Source: Longilinea sp035560795
Lineage (GTDB): Bacteria > Chloroflexota > Anaerolineae > Anaerolineales > Anaerolineaceae
Assembly: GCA_035560795.1 (NCBI GenBank)
Contig: DATMYV010000018.1
Coordinates: 10,916-74,915 of the forward strand
DNA length: 64,000 bases
Direction of reading: 5' to 3'
Made by a program: the position numbers and the translations under genes. Shown here piece after piece: positions 26,340 to 35,591 of the stretch (the first letter of the stretch is position 1; each line of letters starts with the position of its first letter). The notes below the pieces were generated by a model. The model worked only from the letters and a program-made list of their open reading frames with translations. It ran no database searches and had not been told where the DNA came from.

Positions 26340-26388
26340 CTTTCAACTCCTTGAATCATTGGCTTGAATAAGCAAACCCAATGGGAAA

Positions 26389-27492
26389 TCAATCCGGTTT
26401 TTGATCCTGTGCAGGCGGTTCTGACGGTTTTTCATCCGGAATGACCGGCATCACTGCAGGGATGGGAGATGGTTCTCTCTGAACTGGAGAAACGACCTGC
26501 CTGGCTGCGGGTGGCAGTGGGGGATAATCCTGGGTGCCAAAACGGGAAAGCACGATACCGCCTAACCCAAAGGCAAGGACCGCAGCCACCAGAATCCAGT
26601 TGAAACACAGAATGACAGAAAGCAGGCTTGCAAGAAGGCTCAGGAAGGCAGCACCGATGCCGGCAGCCACGGGTTCAGCCCATTGCACTTTGAGTAATCC
26701 AGCCAACCGGCTGCCGACTTCCTGCCCCACGGAGGCCCAGGCAAAAACCATGGCGGCAAAAATGACCACAATCCCGAGCAGGCTGAAAGGAATCAAGATG
26801 ATTGTCATAGCCAGCACAAGGATTAATGCCGGTGCCACAATGAATGTCAGCACGCCCATGCCGGCTGAGACCCCCGGCGCACGAGTGATGGCGTTGATCA
26901 CGCGGTTGGTTGGCCGCGGCGCCAACAATGCAATCAACAGCGAGACCAAACCCAGTGCCAGTGCCTGCAAGACGGCCCACAGGCCAGCGCCGATCGAGCG
27001 GAAAGCACTGCCGACAGCCGGGGACGAATTATTCTGCAACCATGAAAACGGGTTGATTTTTGGCAGGTTTAAATTATCCGGGTTTTCAGCCGTCACATTG
27101 CCTTTCACCAGGGCGCCTTCCACCTGGTTGACCACAACGCCCATCGTTTGTACGTCGCCATCGACAACGGAGGTTTCATTTAGATTGACCGATCCTCCCA
27201 AGGCACTGATGCTGCCGGTAACGTGGCCTGATATGGAAAGCGAACCGCCGAAAATGGCAATATCGCCATCCACCACTGCATTTTGTTCGACTGTGGCGGA
27301 ACCGCCAAAGATTACCAGGTCGCCTGCCAGGGTTTCGCCATCGCGCAGCGTGTAAGCAGAGCCAAAAACAACCTTGCCGCCATCATCGACAGTGACTGGT
27401 CCGGTAGGGGTCTGGGCATTCACCCTGGCCGGCAGCGCAAAAACTGCAAGCAGCAGGCTGACAAGAACGAGGAATTTAGTTAATCTCTTCAT
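26389..27492 (-). CDS. bactofilin-like polymer-forming membrane protein
   Basis: A 367-aa protein. After a signal peptide (FLVLVSLLLAVFALPARVNA), residues about 30-140 show short bactofilin/DUF583-like beta repeats with GDLVIFGGSATV, GDIAIFGGSLSI, GSISALGGSVNL. Then come several hydrophobic helices (about 165-300) and a Pro-rich tail. The start is placed at 27492 (MKRLTKF) because AGGAG lies 11 nt upstream; the frame stays open to 27543. It overlaps the end of the anti-sigma gene by 17 bp, so the two are translationally coupled. Likely part of the envelope stress regulon. Confidence 0.82.
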   Translation of the reverse strand: MKRLTKFLVLVSLLLAVFALPARVNAQTPTGPVTVDDGGKVVFGSAYTLRDGETLAGDLVIFGGSATVEQNAVVDGDIAIFGGSLSISGHVTGSISALGGSVNLNETSVVDGDVQTMGVVVNQVEGALVKGNVTAENPDNLNLPKINPFSWLQNNSSPAVGSAFRSIGAGLWAVLQALALGLVSLLIALLAPRPTNRVINAITRAPGVSAGMGVLTFIVAPALILVLAMTIILIPFSLLGIVVIFAAMVFAWASVGQEVGSRLAGLLKVQWAEPVAAGIGAAFLSLLASLLSVILCFNWILVAAVLAFGLGGIVLSRFGTQDYPPLPPAARQVVSPVQREPSPIPAVMPVIPDEKPSEPPAQDQKPD

Positions 27493-28024
27493 GGACGTTG
27501 ACTCCTTTATGGGAAACGCGCCAGACTGAATATACCCACGCAATGCACAGGAGGCAGATCCACCCGGCTAAAAGAAGCCAGATTCCAGTGGACAGAGCGG
27601 TAGGTAGAAAACGCAGCAGTGACTCGACGAATTCAGCGATATTAACGAATCCGACTGCAACTTGAGTGGATGTTCCGATCACGCTGGCAAACAGATTGGC
27701 AAGGGATGAGGTTGAAAAGAAATAGATGACCAATCCCAACAGGACCAGCAAGGCAGCCCCTGCCAGAGCCATAAGGGTTATTCGCACCTGACGGCGCTCC
27801 TGGCGGGCGCGGCGGGCAGTCAGGCTGGCCTGCCAGCGTGCGGCGAACTCGGGGCGCGGCTGAGCCGTTTCGCTGGATGTTAGCATGTGCTTGACATTCG
27901 CCCAGGCATGGCTCTCCCGCTGGCACTCCGGACAAACCTGCAAGTGCTGCTTCAACTCAACCAGCTGCGCAGCATCCAGTTCATTGTCTTCAAATAACCA
28001 GGAGTTAAAAGGCTGGTGATTCAT
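27476..28024 (-). CDS. zinc-finger anti-sigma factor
   Basis: A 182-aa membrane protein. The N-terminal zf-HC2 motif HLQVCPECQRES (His-x3-Cys-x2-Cys) binds zinc and the partner sigma factor. One hydrophobic helix (MALAGAALLVLLGLVIYFF) crosses the membrane, followed by a second (STGIWLLLAGWICLLCIAWVYSV) near the C-terminus. It overlaps the sigma gene by 20 bp, the usual layout for an ECF sigma/anti-sigma pair. It is expected to hold the sigma factor inactive until an envelope signal. Confidence 0.88.
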   Translation of the reverse strand: MNHQPFNSWLFEDNELDAAQLVELKQHLQVCPECQRESHAWANVKHMLTSSETAQPRPEFAARWQASLTARRARQERRQVRITLMALAGAALLVLLGLVIYFFSTSSLANLFASVIGTSTQVAVGFVNIAEFVESLLRFLPTALSTGIWLLLAGWICLLCIAWVYSVWRVSHKGVNVHEEIN

Positions 28025-28598
28025 CCTGCTTCCTTTCTTTGCCGGCTCTTTTGGCAGCCTCAGTTTGCCACTGGTTGGCGAGTGCCTGCCGGCTACGGAA
28101 TAGGCGGCTTTTGACTGCGCCGGTACTCAGGTTGAGTGCACGGGCTATTTCTTCTTCAGAGAAGTCATACCAATAGCGCAAAATAACGGCTGCTTTATCC
28201 TGGGTGTTGAGGGTTTCCAATAAATTCCTGATCGCTTTCTGTTCTTCCGTCTGACTAGCCATTCTTTCTGGATCCGGAGCCTGGTCAGGCAGGGTCTCCT
28301 CCAGCAAATCATCGATGGCGAGGATGGGCATGCGGCGTTTGCGCTGCTGGTCAATGCAATAATGGGCTGCAATGGAAAGCAGCCAGGTGATGAAGGAACG
28401 CTGCGGATCGTATCGTTGAATATGCTGGTAAGCCCGCCAGAAGGTCTCCTGAGCGGCATCTTCCGCTTCAAATTCGTCACCCAACATGCGGTAGCACAGG
28501 TTGAAGACGGGATTCTGGTAGCGTTCCACCAGGCAGGCGAAGGCATCTTCGTCACCCTGGAGAGAACGTTGCAGCCACTCCGTTTCTGGATTGCTCAC
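28005..28598 (-). CDS. ECF-type RNA polymerase sigma factor
   Basis: A 197-aa extracytoplasmic-function sigma factor. Region 2 is NPVFNLCYRMLGDEFEAEDAAQETFWRAYQ with the core -10 contacts in RSFITWLLSIAAHYCIDQQRK. Region 4 is LLETLNTQDKAAVILRYWYDFSEEEIARALNLSTGAVKSRLFRSRQ with the helix-turn-helix for the -35. The start is set at GTG 28598, 5 nt after GGAG; a TTG three bases earlier is also in frame. It drives the anti-sigma, bactofilin-like and toast-rack genes and probably others in the genome. Confidence 0.9.
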   Translation of the reverse strand: MSNPETEWLQRSLQGDEDAFACLVERYQNPVFNLCYRMLGDEFEAEDAAQETFWRAYQHIQRYDPQRSFITWLLSIAAHYCIDQQRKRRMPILAIDDLLEETLPDQAPDPERMASQTEEQKAIRNLLETLNTQDKAAVILRYWYDFSEEEIARALNLSTGAVKSRLFRSRQALANQWQTEAAKRAGKERKQDESPAF

Positions 28599-28827
28599 CA
28601 ATGCTCCAATGACAGGTTGATCTACCTAATATACGCAAATAAGATATATAGGTTGCATGTTCGGGAGAAACCGGTTTATTTGGATTGATTATACAATTTC
28701 GGATCAAACATTCCCGATACCGGTGTAAATGCTGATTATTCCCGCCTGGTTTGTAAATGGCGTTTAACCCGGCGAAAACCAGGCGTACAAAACGATGCGA
28801 TTGAGCGAGCTCCAATCAAAATTCAGG

Positions 28828-29286
28828 TCAGGGATTAATCCGTCCGCCGTGAAAAACCAGGTCATAAACGGGCAGGCCGAGATGGTCGATTTGTTCGCTG
28901 CCCTGGAAACGGTCAATGCCTCCCTGCCACTTGCAGGTGTAGCGGAAATCACCCAGGGTCAGTTCAGAAGGACCGCGATAAGCCGCCTCCGGCGGTGCCA
29001 GCTTCAATGCGGCATGTAAAATTTCAACAAAACCTTCCGGAACGGCTTCCACAAGCATAATGCCGTGATAATTCATGCCCCAAATTGGCTGCCCGCGAAA
29101 CCAGACGGCTTCCTCGCCGATAAAATCGCGGCTGCCCAAATAAGTATCAAAATAAAGGAAATCACCCTGCTCAAACGTGAGGTCGGACGAAGCGGGGCGG
29201 CTCGAACCGCTGGAATCCGCTCCGGCAGCATAGGTGGATTTCTTGGCAAGCAACAGAAATTGAAGGAATTCAGGGCTGGGTAGCAT
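28828..29286 (-). CDS. DUF5680 domain protein
   Basis: A 152-aa soluble protein that I recognise as DUF5680 from its pattern: FLQFLLLAKKSTYA, SSRPASSDLTFEQGDFLYFDTYLG, FIGEEAVWFRGQPIWGMNYHG and a late GDFRYTCKWQGG. The family has no known activity; single-domain members are common in Firmicutes and Chloroflexota. It is encoded 8 bp after the deoxynucleoside kinase, so the two probably share a transcript, with no obvious functional link. Confidence 0.85.
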   Translation of the reverse strand: MLPSPEFLQFLLLAKKSTYAAGADSSGSSRPASSDLTFEQGDFLYFDTYLGSRDFIGEEAVWFRGQPIWGMNYHGIMLVEAVPEGFVEILHAALKLAPPEAAYRGPSELTLGDFRYTCKWQGGIDRFQGSEQIDHLGLPVYDLVFHGGRINP

Positions 29287-29294
29287 CGAAGCTC

Positions 29295-29930
29295 CTAAAA
29301 AACAAGCTCTTCTTTTCCAGTAAGTTTTTCATTAATGCGACTGACTACCGTGTCCAAATGCTCAGGTTGGTGAACAAAGTCGAGATCATCCGAGCGCAGG
29401 GTCAATACAGGGCAGAGATCGAAACTGCGAATCCAATCTTCATAAAAAGAATCCAGCAGGGTGAGGTAGTCCTCGCTGATGCTGCTTTCCATCGAGCGGC
29501 CGCGGCGGTGAATGCGGTCCATCAAAACCGATACGGGTGCCTTCAGATACACCAGTAAGGCCGGAGAGGGCAGATTCTTGACCACCAGGTCAAACAGGCC
29601 GCGATAGGTGACATAATCGCGTTCGGACAGGTTTCCCATGTGGTGCAGTGCGCGCGCAAAAATATAGGCATCTTCGTAGATTGAACGATCGATGATGGCA
29701 GAGCGCGGGTCGTTCCACAGATCCACGTGCTGTTCAGCGCGTTTGTAAAGGAAATAGATTTGCAGATGAAAAGACCAGGCTTGCATGTTGGCATAGAAAT
29801 CGGGAAGATAGGGATTATCGTTGACCGATTCAAATGCCGTGCACCAGCCAAGCCGTTCGCCGATGCGTTCAGTAAGCGATGTCTTGCCAGCGCCGATGTT
29901 TCCAGCGACCAGAATAAGCCGTTTTGCCAT
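29295..29930 (-). CDS. deoxynucleoside kinase
   Basis: A 211-aa kinase of the deoxyadenosine/deoxyguanosine kinase family for salvage of deoxynucleosides to dNMPs. P-loop GNIGAGKTS (residues 10-18), the substrate-side FESVNDNPYLPDFY, the DRSIYEDAYIFA motif (E/DRS), and a lid RIHRRGRSMESSIS are all present. It belongs to the same dNTP-supply theme as nrdJ/nrdR 5 kb away. A minus-strand TATAAT at 29970-29965 lies 35 bp upstream. Base preference is not predictable. Confidence 0.9.
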   Translation of the reverse strand: MAKRLILVAGNIGAGKTSLTERIGERLGWCTAFESVNDNPYLPDFYANMQAWSFHLQIYFLYKRAEQHVDLWNDPRSAIIDRSIYEDAYIFARALHHMGNLSERDYVTYRGLFDLVVKNLPSPALLVYLKAPVSVLMDRIHRRGRSMESSISEDYLTLLDSFYEDWIRSFDLCPVLTLRSDDLDFVHQPEHLDTVVSRINEKLTGKEELVF

Positions 29931-30039
29931 GGGTTGATAACCTCTTAAGAGAATTGTTCCCTTATTATAGCCAATTTCAACCTCAACCAGATCGAGTTAA
30001 CGCGGTACAATTAACCACGTTTCGATCAAGGAGGTGATT

Positions 30040-30747
30040 ATGAAGTTTCATTACTGGATTTCACTGGTTGTAATCGTCCTTTTATTGGCGGCGTGTTCGC
30101 CGGCTACCCCGACTCAGGCACCTGTGGAACCAACCGGTTCCACGGTCAATTTGCCTGCCATCAACGGTAAATATCCAGCGCCTGGTACCGATCCTGCCCA
30201 GGCCAGTTATCCTGCTCCGGCTGAAGCCGCAGCTCAATCGAACTACCCGGCACCCGGCGAATCAGATAACCTGCCGGCAGCCTGCAAGGTCGATGGCATG
30301 CTGACCTACAGCGATGCGGACGGCCGCTTCTGTTTTGCATACCCGGCGAATTTCTCGTTGGACACCAGCGGAGAAGGCAACCCCACCCTGGTTGGTCCGG
30401 CGTTGGACCTGGCCGCTCAACCGCTGCGGGCGAGCATGACGATTTTTACCACTCCGCTTGCAGAGGGTCAGGATTTAAAAAGCATTATTGAAGGCTACCT
30501 GGCAAAATACGGGCAATCCTCTTCATCCGTGGTGATTCAACAAAATGACCTGCAAATCGGCGGCGAGCCGGCTGGCAGCCTTGAACCGGTTCCCGGGGAG
30601 CCGGGTTCGATCGATTATCTGATGGTACACGGCGGCGAAGTGATTACACTGCGCTTCGAGCCCAACATCGAGACTTATCCGGCGGCACGACCGGACCGTG
30701 AAGCACTGATCGACATTGTGCTGAAGTCTTTTTCCTACTTGAAGTGA
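30040..30747 (+). CDS. secreted lipoprotein with YPAP repeats
   Basis: A 235-aa lipoprotein: signal VVIVLLLAACSPATP with lipobox Cys at about residue 21. A low-complexity segment (residues about 45-85) repeats the tetrapeptide YPAP (KYPAPG, SYPAPA, NYPAPG). The rest is a compact domain with no family I recognise. The start at 30040 is chosen because AAGGAGG ends 5 nt before it; a GTG six bases earlier overlaps the ribosome site. TACAAT at 30006-30011 is a probable -10. Function unknown; a surface-exposed adhesion or binding role is possible. Confidence 0.85.
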   Translation: MKFHYWISLVVIVLLLAACSPATPTQAPVEPTGSTVNLPAINGKYPAPGTDPAQASYPAPAEAAAQSNYPAPGESDNLPAACKVDGMLTYSDADGRFCFAYPANFSLDTSGEGNPTLVGPALDLAAQPLRASMTIFTTPLAEGQDLKSIIEGYLAKYGQSSSSVVIQQNDLQIGGEPAGSLEPVPGEPGSIDYLMVHGGEVITLRFEPNIETYPAARPDREALIDIVLKSFSYLK

Positions 30748-30763
30748 TTCAACCTTACAAATT

Positions 30764-30801
30764 AACAGGCCATCTCATAGAAAGAGATGGCCTGTTTTTT
30801 T
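30764..30801 (+). terminator. intrinsic terminator
   Basis: AACAGGCCATCTC (30764-30776) pairs with GAGATGGCCTGTT (30784-30796) around a 7-nt loop and is followed by a run of seven T. It ends the lipoprotein transcript and faces the carboxypeptidase gene. Confidence 0.92.
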
Positions 30802-30847
30802 ATTCATCAGAGGTGGCAAAGTTATTTTGCCCCGGTTACGAATACGC

Positions 30848-32326
30848 CTACCTGGCTGTCTCGATGAAATCGGCCAGGTCCAGCTTCATTTGCTCCAGCG
30901 CGGGCAGGTGGATGTACATCATGTGACCTGCTTCGTAGTAGGCCATGCTCAGATTGCCGCGCAGGCTTTCATCAAGATTGAGGTGGCTGAAAACATATTC
31001 GGTGGCGAAGTAAGGGGTGGCAAGGTCGTAGTAACCGTTGGCGACGAAGACCTTCAGGTGCGGGTTGATCGTCATGGCATGCCGCAGCGTTTCTGCTACA
31101 TAGACATGCTGGTTTTCATATTCGGCGTACGACCAGGGTTGTACCTTGCCGGTGATGATTTCATAGGGAATGTCTTTTTCAAAGTTGAGCTCACGGCGGA
31201 TGTAATCGTAGAACCCGGCGGTGTATGGGCCAATAATATTGGTGAAAGACGGGTCGTTTACTGTTCCTTCGCCAAGCGTATCCTTGTCTATCCCGAGGAA
31301 GCGGCTGTCGAGCCGGCCGACCGTTCGCCCACGCCCGCGCAACAGTTCCTTGAAGAAGCGAAAATCGGGCACGCGCAGGTTGGAACGCTGCAGGTAATCG
31401 CTGGAGAGCCCGGTATATTGCGCCAGCTTCCTGATAATGGAATTACGCTCGGCGGTTGGCAGGCGATCTCCCTTTAGCAGGGCAGGGGCATATTCGTTGA
31501 CGGCGAAATCCTGCACTTCCGAAAGCAGCGTCTGCAGCGGTTGATGACTCTTAAGCGCATCATGATACCAGGCAGTGGCAGCGTAGGTTGGCAGGAACAG
31601 CACATAAGGAAGTTCATTCCCGGGCGTGAAATCGATGGTGCCAAAATCGAGCACCGTCGAAACGAGCAGGATGCCGTTCATGTACATGCCGTGGCGCTCC
31701 TGCAGGTAGCCGGAAAGGCCGCTGGCGCGCGTGGTGCCGTAGCTTTCGCCGATCAGAAACTTGGGTGAAAGCCAGCGATTATAGCGGGTGGTGTACAAGC
31801 GGATGAAGTCGCCAACGCTTTCGATGTCTTTTTTCAATCCGTGAAATTGATTGGCTTTTTCGCCATCCGCCGGGCGGCTGTAGCCGGTGCCAACTGGATC
31901 GATAAAGACCAGGTCGGTCTTGTTCAGCAGAGAAAACTCATTATCTTTCAATTGGAAAGGCGGTTTTGGCAGGCCGCCCTCATCGGTCATGACCACGCGC
32001 CGCGGACCAAGCAGGCCAAGATGCAGCCAGACCGAGGAGGAACCAGGTCCGCCGTTAAAGGAAAAGGTTAACGGGCGTTCGGCTGGATTCTCAACACCAT
32101 CTTTAGTGTAAGCAACGAAGAAAAACTGGGCTTTGGGCGTTTCGCCTTCGTAATCCTTCTCGCGGTCGGTTTCCTCTTTCAGCACCACGGTCCCGGTGGT
32201 CACGGTGTAATTGATCACCTCGGTGCCGATGATGATTTTATGCTGCGTGACGACCAGCTGATCCTTGACTTCAGGTTTTTCTTTCTTTTCGTCTTTCGTT
32301 TCTGCGGGTTTGGTTTCGTCAGCCAT
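30848..32326 (-). CDS. S10-family serine carboxypeptidase-like peptidase
   Basis: A 492-aa alpha/beta-hydrolase of peptidase family S10. Oxyanion motif FSFNGGPGSSSVWLHLG, nucleophile Ser in LIGESYGTTRASGL, a later DLATPYFA region for the Asp, and the His in YYEAGHMMYIH complete the triad. It begins with a Lys/Glu-rich stretch rather than a signal peptide, so export is uncertain. The start is set to ATG 32326 preceded by GGAG; a TTG at 32341 is in frame. Chloroflexota carry several such enzymes for peptide use. It is convergent with the lipoprotein and downstream of nrdJ. Confidence 0.88.
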   Translation of the reverse strand: MADETKPAETKDEKKEKPEVKDQLVVTQHKIIIGTEVINYTVTTGTVVLKEETDREKDYEGETPKAQFFFVAYTKDGVENPAERPLTFSFNGGPGSSSVWLHLGLLGPRRVVMTDEGGLPKPPFQLKDNEFSLLNKTDLVFIDPVGTGYSRPADGEKANQFHGLKKDIESVGDFIRLYTTRYNRWLSPKFLIGESYGTTRASGLSGYLQERHGMYMNGILLVSTVLDFGTIDFTPGNELPYVLFLPTYAATAWYHDALKSHQPLQTLLSEVQDFAVNEYAPALLKGDRLPTAERNSIIRKLAQYTGLSSDYLQRSNLRVPDFRFFKELLRGRGRTVGRLDSRFLGIDKDTLGEGTVNDPSFTNIIGPYTAGFYDYIRRELNFEKDIPYEIITGKVQPWSYAEYENQHVYVAETLRHAMTINPHLKVFVANGYYDLATPYFATEYVFSHLNLDESLRGNLSMAYYEAGHMMYIHLPALEQMKLDLADFIETAR

Positions 32327-32409
32327 TTTTTTCTCCGTCAATGGTCATTTCCAGATGGTGGCTTGGAGATTCATAAACCTCCTGAGAAGCGCTATTTATA
32401 TTCTACAAG

Positions 32410-32446
32410 AAGCCTCAGAAAACAAGGATGTTTCTGAGGCTTTTGA
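32410..32446. terminator. hairpin terminator after nrdJ
   Basis: AAGCCTCAGAAA (32410-32421) and TTTCTGAGGCTT (32431-32442) form a perfect 12-bp stem downstream of nrdJ on the minus strand. The T-tail is short (CTTCTTG). Confidence 0.7.
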
Positions 32447-32477
32447 TCATTGATTATTTACAAAATGAGGATCGCGT

Positions 32478-35096
32478 TCAGCACTCGCTGTAACCGCAGG
32501 AATAACATTTGCGGCAGCCTTCCTCGTTGACAAAGCTAGCTTCGCCGCACTCAGGGCACAGATCTCCGATTTGCAGCATGGGCTGGGCAAGCGGACGGGG
32601 AACATCTGTATCGCTATGGGAACGGCCGTTGCCATTGTGGTTCTGCGGCTCATCACGCTCATCCATGGCCGGATGGTTTGCCAGCCGTTCAGTGCGCTGC
32701 TGTAAATACTCCTCCAGGGCTTGCGAGACGCCATCAGGGAAGGACCGGACACGGTGCGGTCCAAAGCCAAGTGGGCGACCGCCTCCGATGCCGGAGAGCT
32801 GGCGGATGACTTCTTCCAGGCGTTTGGTCGGTTCGATCGGCGAGGCCATGCGCAGGATGTAGGAAATGAGGCGGCCAATGGCCTCGGAAACTGCGGCTGT
32901 ATCTGAACCTGCCTTGGAGGTATTGATGAATACTTCAAAGGGTTGTGAACCGCCGTTTTCATTGATCGTCATGAAAGCTTTGCCAAGCGGTGTTTCCACC
33001 GAATAGGTATACCCTGGCAGGTAACGCGGGCGCGGCTTTTTGCTCTCGCGCCACAGGATCATCTGGTCAGCCGGGTTATTTGAGAGAGCCAACTGCGAAG
33101 GTTCGAGCGATTCAATTTTCTGCTTGGTTTGAGCAGTGGCATGCGTTTCGAGGACGACTTTCTCGCGGGAACCAGTAACGTAAACGGTGATTCCTTTGCA
33201 GCCCAGCTTCCAGGCTAATTGATAGGCAGTGGCCACGTCTTCCACGGTGGCTTCCGGTGGAAAATTGATCGTCTTGGAAAGGCTGTTATCGACGAACGCC
33301 TGCAATGCGGCCTGCATGCGCACGTGCTCCTCGGCAGAAATATCAGCAGAGACAACGAAGACACGGCGCAAAGCTTCTGGAATGAGGTCGATTTGCTGGC
33401 AGGAACCTTCGCGCATGACAAGATCGACGATTTCATCACGGGATTCCGGGTCGATGCCGGCCCGTTCGAGTGCCTGCTCGAAAAGTGGACTGGCATAGGT
33501 GAGCTGAAGGTCTTTGCCGTTGTCGTTGACATGGCGGATGTAGGCCAGCGCAAAAACGGGTTCGCAGCCGTAACCCTCACATCCGGCAACGGTGGCGATG
33601 GTGCCGGTCGGGGCAATGGTCGTCTGGGCGGCATTCCGGATGCCGTTTTGGCGAATGCCCTGGGTGATTTCATCCCAGTGAACTTCCGGCCGGCCCCAAT
33701 CATGCAGGTGCGGAACCAGCGGGGTGGGGGGCTGCCAGGTGAGCGCTTCAGGGTCATAGATGCTGCCGTGGATGGCCGGGAAGGCACCTCGGCGGGCTGC
33801 CAGTTCGATGCTGGTTTTCATGGCATGGTATCGGACAAATTCCATCACCTGCGAGGCGAATTCCTGGCCTTCCGGCGACCCATAGCGGATGCCGGCATGA
33901 TACATCAAGTCGCCAAGGCCCATTATGCCCATGCCGATACGCCGGGCGCGAAAGGCGGCTTCTTTGAGCTGGGGGACGGCGGGCACGTACTGATTGGCGT
34001 CCACTACATCATCCAGGAAAATGGTGGAAAGTTCCACATCCTGGCGTAGCTTTTCCCAATCCACGCTTCCGTCTGGGCCCATGGATTGCGAAAGGTTGAC
34101 GGAACCCAGGCAGCAGTTCTCGTAAGGGCCAAGCCATTGTTCGCCGCAGGGGTTGGTCGCTTCGAGCTGGTATAGGTGCGGCACCGGGTTGGAGCGGTTG
34201 GCAGCATCCAGGAAAAGCATACCGGGTTCGCCATTATGGTGAGCTTGAGCAACAATCCGCTCGAAAAGATCACGCGCGCGAACTGTTTTATGCGTAACCA
34301 ATGGAATGCCGGCCGCTTCAGCCTGCTCGATCGTGCCCGAAAAGCCTTTATTTTTCGCATCGCGGACATCCGGAAAGCGCAAGTCCCAATCTGCGTCCTG
34401 TTCGACAGCCTGCATAAAGGCATCGGTAATGCCAACGGATATATTAAAATTGGTGATCTGATTCTCGTTGGTTTTACAAGAGATGAAATCTTCCACATCG
34501 GGATGATCGACGCGCAACACGGCCATATTTGCGCCGCGGCGGGTGCCGCCCTGGGCGATTTCGCCGAAGGCATTGTCATAGACCCGCAGAAAACCGACCG
34601 GGCCGGTAGCCTGTCCGGCGGATGATTTCACCAGGCTGCCTTTGGGACGCAGGCGCGAGAACGAAAAACCGTTGCCGCCGCCGGTCTGCTGAATGAGGGC
34701 AGCATCGCGGAGTGTCTGAAATATGCCGCTGGATGCCCGTCCCATATCGTCGGATATGGGCAGAACAAAACAGGCTGCCAGTTGGCCTAAAAGCGTGCCA
34801 GCACCGGTAAATGTAGGCGAATTCGGGAAGAATGCCTTACTGGAGAGCAATTGATAAAATTCGCGCGTGCGCGCCATTACATCCGAATTCCAGTTTTCCT
34901 CCACGGCAGCAATGTGATATGCCACGCGCCAGAACATTTCTTCGACGGTTTCAACAGGTTGGCCATCTTCGCCGCGGCGGACATAGCGGCGGATTAATAC
35001 CTGGCGGGCATTTTCAGTCAGTATTGAGGGAGGGAGGTCATCGGGCAGTGCCGGGGTCGGTAGAATGCCGTGTACAGTCTGGGTTGAACTAGCCAT
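32478..35096 (-). CDS. nrdJ: adenosylcobalamin-dependent (class II) ribonucleotide reductase
   Basis: An 872-aa class II reductase that makes dNTP precursors using coenzyme B12 and no oxygen. Seen: the active-site cysteine region NPCGEQWLGPYENCCLGSVNLS, the substrate-binding NTGGTR-type segment AQGGTRRGANMAVLRVDHPD, and SCQQIDLIPEALRRVFVVSADI. The C-terminal zinc-binding tail is CPECGEASFVNEEGCRKC. The start is set at 35096 (MASSTQT) with GAGGAGG upstream, 10 bp after the nrdR stop; the frame stays open to 35195 inside nrdR. Controlled with nrdR by the upstream palindrome. Confidence 0.95.
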   Translation of the reverse strand: MASSTQTVHGILPTPALPDDLPPSILTENARQVLIRRYVRRGEDGQPVETVEEMFWRVAYHIAAVEENWNSDVMARTREFYQLLSSKAFFPNSPTFTGAGTLLGQLAACFVLPISDDMGRASSGIFQTLRDAALIQQTGGGNGFSFSRLRPKGSLVKSSAGQATGPVGFLRVYDNAFGEIAQGGTRRGANMAVLRVDHPDVEDFISCKTNENQITNFNISVGITDAFMQAVEQDADWDLRFPDVRDAKNKGFSGTIEQAEAAGIPLVTHKTVRARDLFERIVAQAHHNGEPGMLFLDAANRSNPVPHLYQLEATNPCGEQWLGPYENCCLGSVNLSQSMGPDGSVDWEKLRQDVELSTIFLDDVVDANQYVPAVPQLKEAAFRARRIGMGIMGLGDLMYHAGIRYGSPEGQEFASQVMEFVRYHAMKTSIELAARRGAFPAIHGSIYDPEALTWQPPTPLVPHLHDWGRPEVHWDEITQGIRQNGIRNAAQTTIAPTGTIATVAGCEGYGCEPVFALAYIRHVNDNGKDLQLTYASPLFEQALERAGIDPESRDEIVDLVMREGSCQQIDLIPEALRRVFVVSADISAEEHVRMQAALQAFVDNSLSKTINFPPEATVEDVATAYQLAWKLGCKGITVYVTGSREKVVLETHATAQTKQKIESLEPSQLALSNNPADQMILWRESKKPRPRYLPGYTYSVETPLGKAFMTINENGGSQPFEVFINTSKAGSDTAAVSEAIGRLISYILRMASPIEPTKRLEEVIRQLSGIGGGRPLGFGPHRVRSFPDGVSQALEEYLQQRTERLANHPAMDERDEPQNHNGNGRSHSDTDVPRPLAQPMLQIGDLCPECGEASFVNEEGCRKCYSCGYSEC

Positions 35097-35106
35097 TAAA
35101 TCCTCC

Positions 35107-35556
35107 TCATCCTTCCAATAATCGATCGATCTCGGTGCGAATGGCCTGCAAATCATCAAGATGTAAATATACGATTGCGTAACGGATATAGGCAATGTGA
35201 TCGAGCTGCTTTAGCCCGGCAATGACCATGTCGCCAACGATGCGGGAAGGAACTTCGGCACGCCCCATTTGCTGCAACGAAGACTCGATTTCGCCGATCA
35301 AGTGGTCAATTTCAGCGGCAGAAACCGGGCGTTTGGCGCAGGCGATGCGAATGCCGCGGGTCAGCTTTTCGCGGTCGAATTCCTCGCGGGTGCCATCGCG
35401 TTTCACCAATAAAGGCGTCGCCAGAATAGGCCGCTCGTAAGTGCTGAAACGTTGATGGCATTTTTCGCATTCCCGCCGGCGCCGGACACCGCCACGTGCA
35501 TCATGAGTGGTGTCCAACACCTTCGATTCTTCGTGTTGACAATAAGGGCAGCGCAT
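35107..35556 (-). CDS. nrdR: transcriptional repressor NrdR
   Basis: A 149-aa regulator of ribonucleotide reductase genes. The N-terminal zinc ribbon is MRCPYCQHEESKVLDTTHD...RRRRECEKCHQRFSTYER. An ATP-cone follows (VKRDGTREEFDREKLTRGIRIACAKRPV), which binds ATP/dATP and sets DNA affinity. It is encoded directly upstream of its main expected target nrdJ. AGGAGGGGA precedes the ATG. The perfect palindrome at 35618-35635 between promoter and gene is the expected autoregulatory site. Confidence 0.96.
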   Translation of the reverse strand: MRCPYCQHEESKVLDTTHDARGGVRRRRECEKCHQRFSTYERPILATPLLVKRDGTREEFDREKLTRGIRIACAKRPVSAAEIDHLIGEIESSLQQMGRAEVPSRIVGDMVIAGLKQLDHIAYIRYAIVYLHLDDLQAIRTEIDRLLEG

Positions 35557-35591
35557 GCCTTCCCCTCCTTGTTATTGCGGTTGCCGGATGA

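Noticed and set aside
26534..27355. Plus-strand open frame (273 codons) opposite the bactofilin-like gene
   Set aside because: Shadow of a real gene; Arg/Pro/Thr-rich translation with no domain.
33219..34049. Long plus-strand open frame (276 codons) opposite nrdJ
   Set aside because: It is the antisense of a well-conserved gene, has no family similarity or ribosome site, and its composition follows the codon pattern of nrdJ.
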